64,000 bases of DNA from Fulvia fulva (GCF_020509005.1 NC_063018.1:3534001-3598000), one strand, 5' to 3'. Counted from the stretch's first letter, positions 24,101 to 34,922 are shown. Numbers and translations are program-made. The notes: generated by a model from the letters alone, not told the origin.

Positions 24101-27100
24101 AGCTTCTACCAAACAGCAGTGCTGTGACTGCAGCTTGACCAGTGACATATATTGCTCATGCAACTCGCAAACCAATAGAGAGCTGTTGACTCCGGAGTAG
24201 GTCCCGTTTCCACGGTCGGATCTTGCAAATGTCTTGGATGATGGGTGCTGTCCGGGGTCCCTAGTTCATGCGGTACATGAGCTCGCGCACGACTGAGGCG
24301 CTTCGTTGCGACCAGCATCAACATCCTACGAGCTCCTCGAGGAAGCCATCCTCGTTGGTCGAGAATATCTTGATCGTGATTGCTCCCGCCTGACTGCATT
24401 GCGCCAGTCAGCACTATTCGTGAAACGCGGTCTATGTGGAGAGCTTGAGCGGCGCCTCGCATCATTGCTGTTGGATGTCCGGCGCAAGACTGCAAGTGGT
24501 GGCAGCCACAAGATGACCGGGGTGATAAGCTGCAGCAGTCCAAGCCTCCATCATGTCATGGTCGACGCGTGATACTTGCCAAGGAATGGTTCAGAGTATC
24601 CCTCACGCTTCCGGACACCATGTTGGGGCGAATCCTGCGTATACGGCGTGTACGAGTCTACGAGACGCCAGCGTCGTCCTCCCTGCCCGTATCACTTCAC
24701 GACTTCGCATCGGATGTCTCAAGCCGTGGTGTCAATCATAAGCGCTTCTGTGTGTTGCAGGCGCCGATCGATCTTGTCTTACTGAGCCGTCAAGCATCAA
24801 CGCCGCGCATGTGCATACAGCATGGGTTCCTTCCACCAACACGACTTACCAACACTCAACCACTCAAATTAGCAGTCAGAAAGTTTTAAGTCTCAAGCCG
24901 AACGCCATGGCGGAAGACCAGACCTGTGCCACCGGAGGCTTCTGTTGGCACGTTGCGCTAGGCGTCAATATTCCTTCCAACACGTGAAGTGCACATGGCA
25001 AGCCTCGGCCGTGCATGACAGTTGAGAAGAGGTGAAGTTCGCCGATAGGCAAGGAAGTCAAGCTTCATCCGGTTCTGCCCCATCGCATCAGCAGCCACAC
25101 GCTCGAAGAAGCCCTTCCACATGGCCGCCCATGCAGAGAAGCTCGTGGATGTCGCGATCGCTACACTTCACCATCACAGCGACAGCCATGACCGAACCTA
25201 CAAGCTCGAAATCAGCCTGGACAAGAAAATGCCTGAACTTCCGCGGCCATCTCAACAAATGCTCCAGCTCTACCGTCATCGGGTTGGCCGTGCTGCCGAC
25301 ATGTCTTAGAGCGTATCTGGACAGACCTGAGGAGATATCTTGTAAGTTCCGTAAATGTGCTGGTCTGCTGAGGAAGTACGTGAAGGTCGATTTGCCGAAC
25401 AATCGTGAGCGAACAAACCGGGCACTTTTTCGTCCTGTTCATGTTTTCCATCGGCATATCAGAATGCTTCTGCACGATTTAGTCACTTCAACTGATTGTC
25501 GTCTTGGAGCAAATTGCACATGGGCCAATTCAAACTCGCCCTGCAACGAAGGCTGGCGCAGTGGTGTGATCTTCTGGTCCTGCCAGCAGTTGCTGCCTCA
25601 CTTTGCTGGGCTTGATCGCGATGTTGGTGTAGGCCATTCTGCTGCCGATGATTTCGCGAAGTTTGCCCACTCCTGGAATATAGAACCAGCATCAGCACGA
25701 GCACCAGCACGAGCACCAGCACCAGCACCAGCATGTGGAAGACGGCGGAGATGGACAGCCGTCTATGCCTGAGGTTGAAGGTAAGATCCTAACGTCGTGG
25801 TCAGTGCCAAGCTTTCTTCAATGATTGGAAGCCCCTCGCTTGATTGCAAGCATATCCATGTCTTGGTAGCTTGGATTACCCTCTCCACCAACAAGACAAA
25901 TTCCGAAACATTTCCATCGAGCCTTATATTGCCACACTTTCGCCGCCTGTGTTTCGGAACCAGCGAAGTCCGCTACTATTGTCAGCAACGAAGCTGGTCT
26001 GGTCACCTGCCAGGTTGATGGTAACGCTGTCGGCCATGGCATCGGGGGGTGCGGCTAGGGCGATGAATCGTCACTGTTGGCTGCTGCGCCACGTATGCGG
26101 CTCGTGATGACATCCTGGAGTTTGCAGTAGTGCATCTAAGCACTATACCAAACACTGCTATTCGTCCAGGCGCTAGTCAGGAAGGGGAGGTGAAGGTTAG
26201 ACTCACTCATATGATCATGAAGAGACAGTGAATCATGCCCAGAGGAATCATCGTCGCCGGAGCCGCTATCCTAGAGCCCGGCTGTCGTAGTCGGTGGTAC
26301 GCAGCTCTCGTTGGCTGTCCAGATGCGAATGTCGGTATGATCGGCATGACACGTCAGATGTCGTAGGGCTGCGCAAGTGGCACGAGTGTTATTCTGCCGC
26401 GTTCCGGACGTCGTAGAACTCATCATCATTGACAACGAGCTAGGCTTTCGAGCAGGTGTCCGGAGATACTCATCATCATGGCTGAGCGCAGGCTTCTGGG
26501 CTCGAGAGCGAGCGGGATCTTGAGCGTGGCAACTGTTGGGCGACCATCGTAAGACTTTGAGCTCATTCAGGTGGTGTTCGCTGCGCTCCGCGGAAGGCAG
26601 CACCAAAGGCAGTCATCCCCACTGTGAGTGATCTGCTCAATGCCCAAGCGTGCAAGGTCTCCTGACAGAAGGAGTGGCCACCACGTTCCCAAAGTGACAG
26701 CGATCAGAACAGGCGTGCAACACTTCGAGCATCTTTTACCTGTTGATGACAGCCCTAGAATCGTTGGAGTGATGATTGCCATCGCCTTCCGACTCCCGGG
26801 CGGTCGTTGCGCTGCGGTGTTACTGTCGTAGCGACAGGTAATGATCCTGCTGTTGGGCGAGCGGTCTACGCGTTCTACCTCTCGTTGCGAAGAGCCTTGG
26901 TGTCATGGTCGTGGTTGTAGGCGATAGACAGCTGATCAACGTCGACATGGTGTTGTCGCTGCACGCCATCCGTGGGTAGATGATCGACGTCTTGCGTGCG
27001 CATTGGTTCAAATCATTGTATATCGGAGCACAATAGCTATGAAGAACACAACAGCACGCGACTTTGATCGAGGGGCAGGCGCGATTTTCTCGCGCTAGTG

Positions 27101-27152
27101 CATTCACCTGGACTTCGAGGATCTTTTTACTCCTTCTTCCTTTCTTCTAGAG
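21166..27152. other. gene-poor stretch of 6 kb, no supported gene
   Basis: Only short overlapping frames without motifs. The longest (25032-25772, +) owes its length partly to an (AGCACC)n repeat and has no recognisable domain; a frame inside it at 25121-25309 looks slightly more protein-like but I cannot place it. Dinucleotide content looks normal, so this is neither RIP-mutated nor visibly transposon-derived. It may hold long regulatory or untranslated sequence. Confidence 0.45.
25685..25733. repeat. AGCACC/AGCACG microsatellite
   Basis: About eight degenerate hexamer units of CAGCAC(C/G)AG type. Purely a simple-sequence repeat. Confidence 0.8.
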
Positions 27153-27206
27153 GTACGTACCACACAACACAGCTTGTCAACCAAATCGTCTAACCACCAA
27201 ATACAG
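27153..27206 (+). other. probable 5'-UTR intron of the XPT1 gene
   Basis: Donor GTACGT at 27153, branch-like TCTAAC near 27189 and acceptor ATACAG ending at 27206, 16 bases before the XPT1 ATG. Length 54 nt fits the other introns of the window. Confidence 0.5.
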
Positions 27207-27221
27207 CTGAACACCGCCAAC

Positions 27222-27897
27222 ATGGTGGAAAAGCTCTACGTCACCTACAATCAGGTACTATACACAGCACCAACCCGTCGCATACCCGCATCGAGTTCTA
27301 ACACAACATACACAGGTGCACAAACTCTGCCAAAATGCCGCCGACCGCATCCTCACCGACTTCAAACCGAATCTCATGATCGCCATTGGCGGCGGCGGCT
27401 ACGTTCCCGCCCGCATCCTCCGCTCCTTCCTCAAAAAGCCCGGCAACCCCAACATCCCCATCCAAGCAATCGGCCTTTCCCTCTACGAGTCTCTCCCCAC
27501 CGACAACGAGGTCGAGCAACCCGGCACAAAAGTCACGCGAACCCAATGGCTGGATCTCAGCAGTCTGGAGATGGCGAACCTGATTGGGAAGAACGTGCTG
27601 ATTGTGGATGAGGTGGATGACACGAGGACGACGTTGGAGTATGCGGTGAAGGAGCTGGAGAAGGATGTGGCGATTGCGGCGAAGAATGCGGGGAGAGAGG
27701 GAGAGGGGACGAGGTTCAGCATTTTTGTGTTGCATAATAAGGATAAGGTGAAGAGGGGGAAGTTGCCGGATGAGATGATTAACGACAATAGGTACATCGC
27801 TGCGAGGGCCGTGCCGGATTGGTGGATCAACTACCCATGGGAAGCGACGGACATTGACGAGCACGATCGCCATGCGGCGGAGCAGGAGGTCCAGTAG
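27222..27897 (+). CDS. XPT1: xanthine phosphoribosyltransferase
   Basis: Exon 1 (27222-27254) encodes only MVEKLYVTYNQ; after a 61-nt intron (GTACTA ... CACAG) exon 2 (27316-27897) begins VHKLCQNAADRIL. The product is 204 residues, matching yeast Xpt1 in length and in the IPIQAIGLSLYE, TQWLD and ATDIDEH blocks. The PRPP-binding motif VLIVDEVDDTRTT (about 104-117) has the two acidic residues needed for Mg-PRPP, and WWINYPWE near the C-terminus is diagnostic. It converts xanthine plus PRPP to XMP (purine salvage, cytosol), with possible activity on guanine or hypoxanthine. A likely further intron lies in the 5' UTR. Confidence 0.93.
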
Positions 27898-28588
27898 GAT
27901 GTGGGGAGAGGGCTGGTCTGATGTGGCAGGGGTTGGGAAACAGGACGAGTCATCCATGAGACTGACGGCGGGATGATTTTATGAGCGTTCGGAGCAGGAG
28001 GCACAAAAGTCTGCCTCACAAAGATACACCAAAAAGATACACCACATGGCCATGCCATGCCTTTGCCTGGCCATATCAGAACTTTTCCTGCCCTCTGTCA
28101 TGCGTTGCGCTGCGATACCAGACACGGTCTGTGACTCGCTCGAGTGCTGCTCGCCACGACGCTGATCATGCTGTATGGAGCTCTCGCTCAAGCTTACTGA
28201 TGTGCATGAGGGAGGCATGGAGAATTTGAATATGCACCCCACGATGTGACCCTCTTCAGGATGGGGAAATGTGATTGCCGTCACCCCTGTGCTATCGCGG
28301 TGCAGATTATCGACGCTGCCAATGCCACAAGCCTCTGCTTGGCACGGCGTTCCAACATCATCGCCTCTGCCTCAACGATCGGGTGGCACAATCAGCAGCA
28401 CAGCTGACGCTTGGCTCGAGAGGCGATCTCGCGCGCTGTGTCCCAGCCGCACTGACCAAGGGGACGGATGGCGTTGTCAACTGCACATTAGTCACTTCTC
28501 CACGAGTCTCTTGCACGTGACAACCCGTCCTCACTCCCAGGTCTCAATGGCAAGCTATGTATTCAATTAAAGGGAACCCTCTACTACT
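27898..28588. other. intergenic, no supported gene
   Basis: Nearly 700 bases downstream of XPT1 with no coding frame I can support. It leads into the first hairpin-RNA-like locus. Confidence 0.4.
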
Positions 28589-28735
28589 ACAATCACGACT
28601 GGTCTAGTGGTAAAACAAGCCGCTGTGTACCAGCGATGTCAATATCAGGATGGTGCAGGGTGTTCCAGGGACCTGCTCATCAGGTCTCCTGGACCAATCT
28701 CGCTTCCCAGCCGTTGTGCCAGTCGTGATTGTTTT
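28589..28735 (+). ncRNA. putative Pol III hairpin RNA, locus 1
   Basis: A 23-nt 5' arm (28589-28611) pairs with a 3' arm (28710-28732) at 22 of 23 positions, the outer 14 of them a perfect Watson-Crick helix. The 5' arm contains a tRNA-type A-box, TGGTCTAGTGGT (28600-28611). A TTTT terminator begins at the last base of the 3' arm. The 98-nt loop holds a second strong hairpin (28665-28692; GACCTG/CAGGTC flanked by CCAGG/CCTGG). No canonical B-box. It is not a tRNA: no anticodon arm or T-arm can be drawn. It is one of five related loci in the window. What I infer is Pol III transcription of a long-armed hairpin; function unknown. Confidence 0.55.
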
Positions 28736-28842
28736 GCTCTTTTGCTACTCCTATCTACTTAACCCTCCGATACCGTCAAGATCCAATTCGTGCATTTCGC
28801 GCAAGGCTTCGCTGCTCAGGCAAGGCAATGTAGCCACCCTCG

Positions 28843-28966
28843 ACAGTCACGATTGGTCTAGTGGTCAGATAAGACTTCGCGAATATTTCAAGCCCGAGAT
28901 GGCATATGTCTTCATCTTGCTTTGAAACAATCGCGGTCGAACCACTGGATCCGTCGTGATTGTTTT
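28843..28966 (+). ncRNA. putative Pol III hairpin RNA, locus 2
   Basis: Arms 28843-28865 and 28941-28963 pair at 22 of 23 positions (five of the pairs G-U), with the A-box TGGTCTAGTGGT (28854-28865, 12 nt) again forming the inner half of the 5' arm and a TTTT run at 28963-28966. The last 16 bases, GTCGTGATTGTTTTGC (continuing to 28968), are identical to locus 1. The 75-nt loop shows no similarity to that of locus 1. The arms differ from locus 1 at several places yet stay paired. No clear TATA upstream. Confidence 0.55.
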
Positions 28967-29080
28967 GCATATTTTTGCATTTTTGTTGACTTCCTTATGT
29001 CTCTGCCATCATATCTGTTGCCCTTCAGCACCGCGTTGCAGTTAAGGTACATATAAAACTAGCAAACTACCAATCTCGAC

Positions 29081-29249
29081 AACCATCACTGGCCGGGTGG
29101 TCGAGGTCAACACGCTAGCGAGGCACATCAGGTATCCTAGTGACTGTCAAAATGACTGCGCTTTCGAGGATCGCCTCGATGGTATTTGCCATCGAAGGTG
29201 GGCAGTCGAAGGCAGTCGAACTGCTTGACCAGTGGTGGTTATCCTTTTT
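29081..29249 (+). ncRNA. putative Pol III hairpin RNA, locus 3
   Basis: Arms 29081-29101 and 29220-29240 pair at 20 of 21 positions. The A-box-like element is TGGCCGGGTGGT (29090-29101), and the terminator is TTTTT at 29245-29249. A TATAAAA lies at 29052-29058, about 29 bases upstream of the arm. The arm sequence is quite different from loci 1 and 2 in both strands, so pairing is kept by changes on both sides. The loop contains further short hairpins (for example GCAGTCGAACTGC near 29210-29223). Confidence 0.5.
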
Positions 29250-29529
29250 GCCTTTATGGTGACTTATCATTGCAGAAGTATCCGTCTGAAGCGTAGTCGC
29301 GCATGTGATTGAGCCGCTTGTTGTAAAGTAGGACGCTAAAAGTTCTCGCATGACGCTAAAGATACTTCAGCACTGTACAATAAAATACGGGACTATCCAC
29401 TGCTGTTATTCCCAATACTCATTTCGATCCTGGCGTTTTGTTGATCCTTCCTCACACTCTAGCTTGCGTCCTGCGATATAGCTTGATTCACTCATTCACT
29501 AATCCCACTCCGCCATCAAGTCAAGCTAG
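29250..29529. other. intergenic, no supported gene
   Basis: Spacer between the third hairpin locus and the 3' end of the LRR gene; nothing recognisable. Confidence 0.4.
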
Positions 29530-32500
29530 CTAATCTTCACCTGCAACACTGCTCGCCGGAAGCTTATCTCGTAGCCACCTGAGTGTAGCTTCCGTGCCCT
29601 TCTGCAGAAGTTGGCGATTCGGAACACGGAAGGCATTGTTGCTGAGCTCCAGATTCTTCAGGCCTTCATCCCACAACAGACCGAGTTCCGCTGGAAGCGA
29701 CTCAATGTCATTGTCTGCCAGGTTGACAGTGATCAAGCCGCGCAGAGAGTCCGCGTTGATGGTTCTGATCTTGTTGTCGCTTGCAAACAGCGTCCTCAGT
29801 GCTGGGAACGATTTATGCAGGGCCGGGAGGAGTCCTGATATGCGGTTGGCGCAAATGTTGAGCTCCCTTAGGTTCGGCGCCATGAGCTGCGTAACAAGCG
29901 GCTGGAGTGAAGTCAGCTTGCAAGTGCTCAGGTTGAGCTCTTGTAGTGCTGGGAGTTCAAGCTCATCCGAGAGGTAGTCCGCGGCGAGCACATTGTGCGA
30001 CAGGTCCAGTACGCGCAGGTCTTGGCCCATCCAGAGAGCGGGCGGTATGCAAGTAATGCGGTTGTGGTGCAGACGTATCTGCTTGACTTCTTCACTGCGA
30101 AGGAAGGAGCCAAGCGTCGTGTTGAGATCATCTGAAAGATCTTTCGAAGCCAGATCCAGCACGCCGTTGCCTTGGAGCGACCACATGGATGCCGACACCT
30201 CATTGTCTCCTATGACGGTTATGGGGCTGGTCGGCTCGTCTGTTTCGAAGCCGTTATCTTCTGGCGCCAGCCTAGCCCTCAGCTCCTGCTTAATGTCTGT
30301 GGCGGTCATGCTCAAGAACCTCTTCTCTCGCAATGGGTTGGCGGCAAGTATGAGCGACTCCAACCCCTCCATGTTCGCGATCTCGGGGTCCAGTGCACGC
30401 AGCTCGTTACCGGTGAGACTGACATTTCGAAGCTTCATCAGCGATGTAAAGCCTTTCGGCAGGTCCGTGACTTTATTGTCACCAACTGCGAGGGTGAACA
30501 AGCTGTTCCAGCCGCTCACAGGCGGTAGGCCAGTGAGGTGATTGTTCGTCACATCTAGGCTGACCATCCGGGGCATGTCGAGCTTCTCTTCGAACGTTAG
30601 TGCGGCGAGAGAATTGTTCGCCACGTTCAGGAACTGTAGTGTAGGATGTCCGCTCGGGCCTCCTAGAGGGAACAGAGAAGCTATCAGAGCATTGCTGCTG
30701 GCGTCTAGTTCGGTCAGAGGCAGTTGCTGCAGAGCTTCCATAGGCAACGCGGTGAGCTGGTTACCGGATACATTCAGCACCCTCAAGCTCACCAGGTCGC
30801 GAAGTGCTTCTGGTAAGCTCAGTAATCTGTTGGCTTGCAAGTCAAGTACCTCGAGCGCTGGCAACTCGCAGACACTGGCTGGTAGACTGCCTGAAAGATT
30901 GTTGTTGCCCAGCTTGAGGTCTTTCAGAGTCTTGATCTGGCTGATGACATCGAAGGCACCGTTGTCAAGCTTATTGTGCGCGACATTCAGAACCGTGAGG
31001 CGCTCTAACCGTCTTAGACCCATCGGAAGTCTCTCCAGAAGGTTGTCATGAAAGTCAAGCAGCTCTAGGCCACCGAACTGGTTGCCTTCTGAGTGCTCAT
31101 CCGCCGCAAGCTCGTCTGCCGAAAGATCGGGAAAGTCGACGTCTTCCAAGACCTCCAACTTATTGTTTGCAGCGAACAGCTTGGTCAAATCAACAAGCTC
31201 GGCCCAGTTGATATTGCTAGCTTCCATAGCAGCAGCGCCGTACATCTGACGAACCTCTTCTGGTATCTGCTTGAGATCCAGTCCTGCGATATTGAGCTTG
31301 CCATCGCTTCGTGCGACATTGATGCGATTCTTCAAGATGTGCTTTTCGTCCTTGGGCGCATTGAAAGGATTCTTGTGCATCTCGAAGTTGTCGTCAGCAG
31401 CCCCGACGACCGCTGCCGCAGAGGTGTCTTGTGGTGAGTCGTGCTTGGCCGCCTTCTCCTTGCGTGCGGCGGCCTTTGCTGCAGCAATCTGCTCGCGCAA
31501 GGCGGCAGATGAATTCGAGACCACCCGCTTCGGCTCACTTGGTGCTACCGCTGGCTTTGTGGTGTCTACTGTCAGACGCTTGGCAGGCGACTTGAAGGCA
31601 TCTCCCAGCGCTGGCTTTGGCTTCGAAGGGCGCGACGTTGCTATCGTTCTGTTGCCTATCGGAGCTTTCACGTTCGACGCTGCGGCAATGGCTTGTTTTG
31701 GCGGGGAGCTCGCTCGGGGCGTTCCAGCAGGCTTGGCACCCTGGAGTCTGCTGGCGAATGAACCGCTAACACTACGCCGGGTCGCTGCAGCAGAGCCAAA
31801 ACTAGGGAGTCTGCTGCCGACTCGTGAAGCAGGCTGTGCGCTGGCAGGAGGCTTCTTCGATGGTGAGGTCGGCTTTATGTTTGGTCCCCCGAAAGTGCCG
31901 TCGCTGGTTCCGGGTCTGCTACCGTTGCTTCCATTCCGGCTCAAACTGGAGCCCGGCGGTGGAAGAGGAGGAGCCATGGGACTTTCGACGGGATTGAAGA
32001 AGCTGGATCGCCGGCGCTCCTTTGGCGTTGATGGGAGAGATTGCAGACTTTCAATCGTTCGTTCGGACAGTGACGGCCTGGAAGTCTTCCTCTGCGGCAC
32101 TGGCGGCACATCGTGATCGGGCTCGACATATTCCTGAGGCTCTGCTATAGCCTCTTCGAACGTCTCGCCACGATAGCCTTGACGAGAAGCCTGGCGTGAG
32201 GCGGCACGAAAGCTGCCGAGAGAGCCCAGTCGATCGTTGTGCTCGTCATCACCGCCATTGACTGGTGGTCTGAGACTTGCTATAGACGACTTTGTGTTCA
32301 AGGGCGGCTTGACACGTGATGCTGAAGTGCCTCCAATTGCTGGTTTGATGCCATATCTGCTGCTGCTGCCAGCTGCTGGTAGATTAGTGCGGGAGGCGAC
32401 TGGCTTGGTGGGGGCCGCCGCTGGTTTGGCATCTGACTGTGCAGCACGCGACAGTGAGGATGTCGACAGCCGTTTGGTGAGTCTGGATGTAGTTCCGATA

Positions 32501-32670
32501 GTCCCTTTCGGCGGCGGTACTGCTGGTATGGATACATCTGAGGGAGGTGGTTGTTGGGGTGGGGCGGCGCGCCGAGTCGAGCTGGAGGGTCTAGTCTTCG
32601 GGGCTGGCAATCGCGAGCCCGGACGAGGCAGAGCAGACGGGCGCTTGAGAGCTGGTTTTGGTGCATCCAT
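29530..32670 (-). CDS. leucine-rich repeat protein, LRRC40-like
   Basis: One exon, 1046 residues, taking MDAPKPALKRPSALPRPG at 32670 as start; an upstream in-frame extension of 68 codons lacks conserved features. The first ~480 residues are basic, Ser/Pro/Ala-rich and probably disordered. From about residue 540 there are some 20 leucine-rich repeats (LELLDFHDNLLERLPMGL, LTVLNVAHNKLDNGAF, LEVLDLQANRLLSLPEAL and so on), interrupted by an insert (ETDEPTSPITVIGDNE) and resuming to the C-terminus, which ends ATLRWLRDKLPA as in LRRC40/SHOC2-type proteins. Probably a protein-interaction scaffold; the partner is unknown. It shares a 447-base divergent promoter with the next gene. Confidence 0.88.
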   Translation of the reverse strand: MDAPKPALKRPSALPRPGSRLPAPKTRPSSSTRRAAPPQQPPPSDVSIPAVPPPKGTIGTTSRLTKRLSTSSLSRAAQSDAKPAAAPTKPVASRTNLPAAGSSSRYGIKPAIGGTSASRVKPPLNTKSSIASLRPPVNGGDDEHNDRLGSLGSFRAASRQASRQGYRGETFEEAIAEPQEYVEPDHDVPPVPQRKTSRPSLSERTIESLQSLPSTPKERRRSSFFNPVESPMAPPLPPPGSSLSRNGSNGSRPGTSDGTFGGPNIKPTSPSKKPPASAQPASRVGSRLPSFGSAAATRRSVSGSFASRLQGAKPAGTPRASSPPKQAIAAASNVKAPIGNRTIATSRPSKPKPALGDAFKSPAKRLTVDTTKPAVAPSEPKRVVSNSSAALREQIAAAKAAARKEKAAKHDSPQDTSAAAVVGAADDNFEMHKNPFNAPKDEKHILKNRINVARSDGKLNIAGLDLKQIPEEVRQMYGAAAMEASNINWAELVDLTKLFAANNKLEVLEDVDFPDLSADELAADEHSEGNQFGGLELLDFHDNLLERLPMGLRRLERLTVLNVAHNKLDNGAFDVISQIKTLKDLKLGNNNLSGSLPASVCELPALEVLDLQANRLLSLPEALRDLVSLRVLNVSGNQLTALPMEALQQLPLTELDASSNALIASLFPLGGPSGHPTLQFLNVANNSLAALTFEEKLDMPRMVSLDVTNNHLTGLPPVSGWNSLFTLAVGDNKVTDLPKGFTSLMKLRNVSLTGNELRALDPEIANMEGLESLILAANPLREKRFLSMTATDIKQELRARLAPEDNGFETDEPTSPITVIGDNEVSASMWSLQGNGVLDLASKDLSDDLNTTLGSFLRSEEVKQIRLHHNRITCIPPALWMGQDLRVLDLSHNVLAADYLSDELELPALQELNLSTCKLTSLQPLVTQLMAPNLRELNICANRISGLLPALHKSFPALRTLFASDNKIRTINADSLRGLITVNLADNDIESLPAELGLLWDEGLKNLELSNNAFRVPNRQLLQKGTEATLRWLRDKLPASSVAGED

Positions 32671-33117
32671 GTTCGTATGGTAGGATGTGAGGGCTCGCGC
32701 AGGCCGACACTCCAGCCTCCTTTCGGCAGTCGGTGCTAGCGCGTTGTTGCTTTGGAAACGCCAGTGAACGTGCGCCGTGTGCCCACTGCCAGCCACATGT
32801 CCAGCCTGGCCGACCAGCAAGACAGACATCATTTGCGAACATGTCCCATTGCGCATGCTGTATACTGCGACCAAGACCTCTCACGACCCTCACGAAGCAC
32901 AGCGACACTGCTACCGATCGACAGCAACATCTCGACCGACTGTCTTCACCTCCCGTCGCATCGTCGCAAGGCCTCACAGCCAATCTCACCCGCCTTGCGC
33001 CCGCACTTGACCTTGCGCTGCATCATCTCCTGTCGCAAACACTCCACACGCCGCTCTATATCTGCGTGGCGCTCCGCACACTCTGCCGCTCACTGAGCGC
33101 ATCGTACAACATCCAAT

Positions 33118-34590
33118 ATGGACTCGCAATTGCCGCAGGACACGCTCGACAGTTTGCTGCTGCCCGCCACTCCGGAGCTGTCGCATTCAGCAATCCCACC
33201 CAACACGGCTGCAGCACTCTCCAACCTGCAGGCAGGTCGCGCAGACAACCCGACTCCGCCGCCTTCGACACAGATCCCGACATCGTCGAATCGCACCAAA
33301 ACCCCCACACCGCCCGTGTCGCACATCTCTACCCCGCCTCCAACCATTGAAAATGCCGTGCAGGGAACACGATTCACGGAAAGCACATCTGGCACCATGA
33401 GCCTAGCAGACGTGGAGTCGGCATCGAACGAGCAGCTGAAGACGAAAGTCATGGAGCTGCAGGCTGCGGTGCAGGAGGCCAAGATGTCGGCCGCCCACCA
33501 CAAGTTGCAGTATCAGATGCTGTCGCAGGAAAGTGCCGCCGCTCTTGAGTGCATGAAGATGGAAGCGAGCATGAGTGAGCAGGAGAACCGGATCATCCAC
33601 AAAGCCGAGCATGCCAGAGCTGCGACGACGCCGGTGCAGACGTTGCAGGAAGGAACCATCCCGGTGCATAAAGAGCTATATCAGAGAATGTGTCGCCACA
33701 TACAGCTGCTGAGGGAGAGCAACAACTCTTTGACTGCGCAGTTTGAGCAGCAGCAGCAGTATGTGGAGAGACAGGACGACGAGATTGCCAGTCTGACGGA
33801 CAAGGTCGACCTCATGCGCCAACGCATCCACGCCCACCGCGAGCAAGCGCAGAAGTACAGACAGCCACATACCTCACGTCACATGGAAGGGACACCTCGC
33901 TCCGTTTATAGCACACCGCAGCATATCCGAAGTCACGCCGCAACTCAGCGCCAACCACAACCATTCGCCGCTTTACTTCAGGCTTCAGAAATGGCCAGCC
34001 AAGAGTCGGCACGCACCGCAGCAGGAAGAGGATCCTCGAGCAAGAAGGGACACACCAGGAACGCCAACAGTATGTCTAGTCTGCCGTCCACGCCACACCG
34101 GTCGCAGAGGGTGCAACAGCCATTCTATCATACTCCATCTGGGCGTCATCAGCCACTAAAGGTACCCTCGACTGCAACGATGCCACGAACTAGTGCTCTG
34201 AGGACGCCAGATGTCTACAGCCAGCAGTCGCTACCTGTACCTCAGCAGCAAGGTCCTCCATCGGACGGCACTGTCAGTGCTTCGGACAACGATTATGACA
34301 GTGAAGCCGAGACCGATATCATTGAACAGGACGATGAGGTTCCGGAATCGGAAGCATCTCGTTCGGCATCGCAAATGCTACGGACTAGCCAGGAAGAGCA
34401 ACAAGCGAAGCGGGAAAGCTTCAAGGGAAGTGGGATGTTGCCACCAAAGACTGACAGTATGAGGCAGACCAAGTTGTTTGGTCAGGTACGTAAGGCGGGC
34501 GTGGACCGAAGTGATGGTCCGCCAGCCAAAAGAGCGAGGACAAGTGAGGGTGTTGGGCTTGGCATTGCCGGTGCTGGTGTGAGGGATTAG
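33118..34590 (+). CDS. hypothetical coiled-coil protein, probably nuclear
   Basis: A 490-codon single exon. The N-terminus is Pro/Thr-rich; residues about 95-165 (SLADVESASNEQLKTKVMEL and onward) and 185-245 (LLRESNNSLTAQFEQQQQYV) are strongly predicted coiled coils. The C-terminal half is Ser/Gln-rich with an acidic block (NDYDSEAETDIIEQDDEVPE) and ends with a basic nuclear-localisation-like PPAKRARTSE. I do not recognise a named family. Its start lies 447 bases from the divergent LRR gene, so the two may share regulation. Confidence 0.8.
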   Translation: MDSQLPQDTLDSLLLPATPELSHSAIPPNTAAALSNLQAGRADNPTPPPSTQIPTSSNRTKTPTPPVSHISTPPPTIENAVQGTRFTESTSGTMSLADVESASNEQLKTKVMELQAAVQEAKMSAAHHKLQYQMLSQESAAALECMKMEASMSEQENRIIHKAEHARAATTPVQTLQEGTIPVHKELYQRMCRHIQLLRESNNSLTAQFEQQQQYVERQDDEIASLTDKVDLMRQRIHAHREQAQKYRQPHTSRHMEGTPRSVYSTPQHIRSHAATQRQPQPFAALLQASEMASQESARTAAGRGSSSKKGHTRNANSMSSLPSTPHRSQRVQQPFYHTPSGRHQPLKVPSTATMPRTSALRTPDVYSQQSLPVPQQQGPPSDGTVSASDNDYDSEAETDIIEQDDEVPESEASRSASQMLRTSQEEQQAKRESFKGSGMLPPKTDSMRQTKLFGQVRKAGVDRSDGPPAKRARTSEGVGLGIAGAGVRD

Positions 34591-34922
34591 GCCGACTGGA
34601 AAAGCTGAAGATGCCCGATTGCACCTTGAACTCAGCCTATATTGATCAGTGTGAGGACCAGGACTGGTCATGTCCGCTTCTCAATACTGGCTGGGCGCGA
34701 TATGTCGCGACATGCCCGACAGCGAGTCTCAATACTCACCTTATGGTGAAGACAGCTTTATGCCGCACTTCTGCATTCACTCTACCTCCCTCTTCCAACA
34801 GGTGGGTCACGCTGCCTAAGTGAGCTCTCACCTTCGAATATCACCTCACCTCACATGCAATGCCATTCAAAAGACGGCACATTCTCCTCCCTTCCTTCCA
34901 CTTTTCATTGTCGACCTCAGCA
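34591..34922. other. intergenic / 5' leader of the F-box gene
   Basis: About 330 bases. No motif beyond the pyrimidine-rich leader before 34923. Confidence 0.35.

Noticed and set aside
25032..25772. 246-codon plus-strand frame
   Set aside because: Its C-terminal part is the hexamer microsatellite, and the rest shows no domain or conserved-looking block.
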